39,086 bases of DNA from Methanobacteriota archaeon (GTDB lineage: Archaea > Thermoplasmatota > Thermoplasmata > RBG-16-68-12): assembly GCA_005878385.1 (NCBI GenBank), contig VBMN01000055.1, positions 1 through 39,086 on the forward strand, given 5' to 3'. Each line of letters opens with the position of its first letter. Position 1 is the first letter of the stretch. Below the pieces are notes generated by a model. It worked only from the letters and a program-made list of their open reading frames with translations. It searched no databases and was not told the DNA's origin. Below are positions 37,407-39,086 of the stretch, piece after piece. The translations under genes and the position numbers were made by a program.

Positions 37407-38078
37407 ATGCCGCCGGAGGATGCGAACGCTCTCGTGGAAAGCTACCGAACGGCCTTTCGGGAGTGCCTTTCCGACTTGAGGCCGGCATCTTTGCTGAAAC
37501 TCCGGGGGGAGCTTCAGGTCGTCATCCGTTGGCTGGATGTGCAGAAGCAGGATTCCCTCCAAGCGACCGGAGAGGCCGCCGTGGATGCCCTGTCCCGCTT
37601 CTACCAGTTCGGACAGGAGATCGGCGGTTTCGCGGCGTCGAGTCGGTCCGCTGGAACGGCGAGTTACTTCGATCTCGCCTCGGTCGGCGTACTCGCGATC
37701 GAGAACATCCTGACCGCGGAACGCCCGAGCCTGATGCGGTTCCTGATGAGCGGTCTGTCGGAGGGACTCATGTTCCTCGGGAGTCGCCAATACATCGCCG
37801 GGAGCGACGCCGTCCTGCTGGCCACGTACCGGGCCCACGCGATCGTGGTCCAAGATGCCTTGTGGTCCCTGGCGGCCGACTTCCGGCGACCGGAGAGCAT
37901 GGATTCGATTCGAGAGGCCCGCGGCGGAATCGACGCGCTGTTCGCCAAGTTCGAAGAACCGGGCGTGCCGCTGGGCACGAAGCTCGTGCTCCTCCACCAG
38001 CTGTACGGCTTGGTGGCGATCGTCCGTTGTGCGAAGTTGCTCGAAGATCTCGGGACCCGCGCGAACGCCTTCGGATAA
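37407..38078 (+). CDS. Helical protein, unknown
   Basis: 223 residues, almost wholly helical (ASLLKLRGELQVVIRWLDVQ, AAVDALSRFYQFGQEIGGFA, MRFLMSGLSEGLMFLGSRQY). A CCTTTTAG element lies about 30 bases before the ATG, so it has its own leaderless transcript. The fold class is not clear; no family recognised. It lies between Dim2-like and pyruvate phosphate dikinase genes. Confidence 0.7.
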   Translation: MPPEDANALVESYRTAFRECLSDLRPASLLKLRGELQVVIRWLDVQKQDSLQATGEAAVDALSRFYQFGQEIGGFAASSRSAGTASYFDLASVGVLAIENILTAERPSLMRFLMSGLSEGLMFLGSRQYIAGSDAVLLATYRAHAIVVQDALWSLAADFRRPESMDSIREARGGIDALFAKFEEPGVPLGTKLVLLHQLYGLVAIVRCAKLLEDLGTRANAFG

Positions 38079-38080
38079 TT

Positions 38081-38089
38081 GTTAAATAA
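38081..38089 (+). promoter_or_regulatory. TATA box for pyruvate phosphate dikinase
   Basis: GTTAAATAA, directly after the stop of the preceding gene; a start near 38110-38125 is expected. Confidence 0.5.
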
Positions 38090-38120
38090 CGCTCGAGACT
38101 ACTGCGATAGGGGTCCTGGC

Positions 38121-39086
38121 CTGGCGAAGCACGTCTACCTGTTCGAAGAGGGGGACGCCTCCATGCGGGACCTGCTTGGCGGTAAAGGCGCCGGGCTCGC
38201 CGAGATGACGCGGCTTGGCCTCCCAGTCCCGCCCGGCTTCACGATCACGACGAAAGCCTGCAACGCGTATGCGCGGAAGGGCCGGTTCCCGCCCGGCCTC
38301 TGGAAGCAGGTGGAGGAAGGGCTCTCGACCGTCGAGGCGAAGATCGGCCGGCGGTTTGGGGATACGGCAAATCCGTTGCTCGTCTCCGTCCGGTCCGGCG
38401 CGAAGTTCTCGATGCCGGGGATGATGGATACGGTTCTCAATTTGGGCCTGAACGACGCGACCGTGGAAACGCTCGCGCGCGTCTCGAACGCCCGGTTCGC
38501 CTGGGACGCATACCGTCGGCTCATCGCGATGTTCGGTCGGATCGTGAAAGACGTCGACGGACGGACCTTCGAGGCGATCCTGGAGGAGCACAAGGCCAAG
38601 GCGGGCGCAAAGAAGGATACGGATCTTTCGGGCGAAGACCTCATCGCGGTTGTGGCGGATTTCAAACGACTGTACCGGGACCGAGTGGCCGAGGACTTTC
38701 CGCAGGATCCGAAGGCACAGATGCAGCAAGCGATCGCGGCCGTCTTCCGATCCTGGGACGGCAAGCGAGCTGTGGACTACCGGAACTTCAACAAGATCCC
38801 GCACGACCTGGGGACCGCCGCGAACGTCCAGACGATGGTCTTCGGGAACATGGGACCCGATTCCGGCACGGGAGTGGCCTTCACCCGGAACCCGTCGACC
38901 GGCGAGAAGCAGCTCTATGGAGAATTTCTCGCGAATGCCCAGGGCGAGGACGTGGTTGCGGGCATTCGCACGCCGATGACGATCGCGCAGCTCCGTGAGA
39001 CCTTCCCGACCGTGTACGGACAATTCGCGGACGTCGCCGAGCTGCTCGAGAAGCACTACCGCGACGTGCAGGATATCGAGTTCACC
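38121..39086 (+). CDS. ppdK: Pyruvate phosphate dikinase (partial)
   Basis: The frame is open to the window edge (322 codons seen of about 880 in the family). It begins AKHVYLFEEGDASMRDLLGG, KGAGLAEMTRLGLPVPPGFT and contains SVRSGAKFSMPGMMDTVLNL, DYRNFNKIPHDLGTAANVQT and GTGVAFTRNPSTGEKQLYGE, hallmarks of the nucleotide-binding half of PPDK (pyruvate + ATP + Pi to PEP). No ATG, GTG or TTG lies where the family starts: the best is CTG at 38121 (Leu-Ala-Lys-His-Val), or a TTG at 38079 inside the promoter. ATG 38162 would lose the conserved first strand. The CTG start is a guess. Confidence 0.9.
   Translation, partial: MAKHVYLFEEGDASMRDLLGGKGAGLAEMTRLGLPVPPGFTITTKACNAYARKGRFPPGLWKQVEEGLSTVEAKIGRRFGDTANPLLVSVRSGAKFSMPGMMDTVLNLGLNDATVETLARVSNARFAWDAYRRLIAMFGRIVKDVDGRTFEAILEEHKAKAGAKKDTDLSGEDLIAVVADFKRLYRDRVAEDFPQDPKAQMQQAIAAVFRSWDGKRAVDYRNFNKIPHDLGTAANVQTMVFGNMGPDSGTGVAFTRNPSTGEKQLYGEFLANAQGEDVVAGIRTPMTIAQLRETFPTVYGQFADVAELLEKHYRDVQDIEFT

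Noticed and set aside
1-39086. CRISPR array, insertion sequence or prophage
   Set aside because: No regularly spaced direct repeats, transposase, integrase or phage structural genes were seen; the intein is the only mobile element.

Overview
The window reads as a stretch of a high-GC archaeal chromosome, most likely Thermoplasmatota (Thermoplasmata-like) and probably from an environmental genome. Domain-level evidence is strong. It carries archaeal/eukaryotic-type information genes (ABCE1, archaeal NAC, aIF5A with a hypusination loop, Nop5, exosome Csl4, aIF1A, RIO1, a Dim2-like KH protein, RtcB, a METTL5-like methyltransferase). TATA boxes lie about 25-30 bases before many start codons, so many mRNAs look leaderless, and GTG starts are frequent. 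Cytochrome oxidase subunits III and IV point to aerobic or microaerobic respiration. The order within the phylum is inference.

Layout. 1-2.4 kb: secreted protein with a subtilisin-propeptide-like region (cut by the window edge), KaiC-like ATPase, winged-helix protein. 2.4-5.9 kb: large surface protein with a sialidase-like propeller, two repeat families and a C-terminal anchor; its ribosome binding site lies in a hairpin. 6.1-9.5 kb: NAC plus a membrane protein, divergent from ABCE1, which is interrupted by a full-length intein. 9.5-15.6 kb: dihydroorotase/AMMECR1, CBS-zinc protein, V4R-Roadblock pair, tRNA-Val(UAC), phosphoesterase, NAD(P)HX repair enzyme. 15.7-18.7 kb: cation/H+ antiporter, a broken MFS transporter, thiamine-binding-type protein, methyltransferase. 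18.7-24.9 kb (minus strand): archaemetzincin/RtcB, a candidate structured RNA, agmatinase/aIF5A, Nop5, MtnA and two small coiled-coil proteins. 25-27 kb: hypothetical protein, tRNA-Val(CAC), oxidase subunits IV and III, and a small ORF with an in-frame amber codon. 27.1-32.9 kb (plus strand): Ras-like GTPase with a winged helix, METTL5-like methyltransferase, Csl4 with an RGG tail, a 54-residue protein, SHMT-like enzyme, E1-like/PP-loop sulfur-transfer operon. 33-34.9 kb (minus): membrane-anchored RMD1-like protein and cis-prenyltransferase. 35.1-39.1 kb (plus): CDIN1-like nuclease-fold protein, aIF1A, RIO1, Dim2-like KH protein, a helical protein, and the start of pyruvate phosphate dikinase.

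The outstanding item is the class-1 intein with a LAGLIDADG endonuclease inside the second [4Fe-4S] motif of ABCE1. Its +1 nucleophile is itself a predicted cluster ligand, so splicing must precede completion of that cluster. Other points of interest are the CDIN1-like gene in a small-subunit ribosome maturation cluster, variant metal sites in archaemetzincin and Csl4, a 12-bp-closed candidate ncRNA, an E1-like protein whose C-terminal domain recurs as a separate protein, and three places (MFS, aIF1A/RIO1, METTL5-like) where the reading frame is damaged by deletion or a single base. These last three may be real or may be assembly errors.
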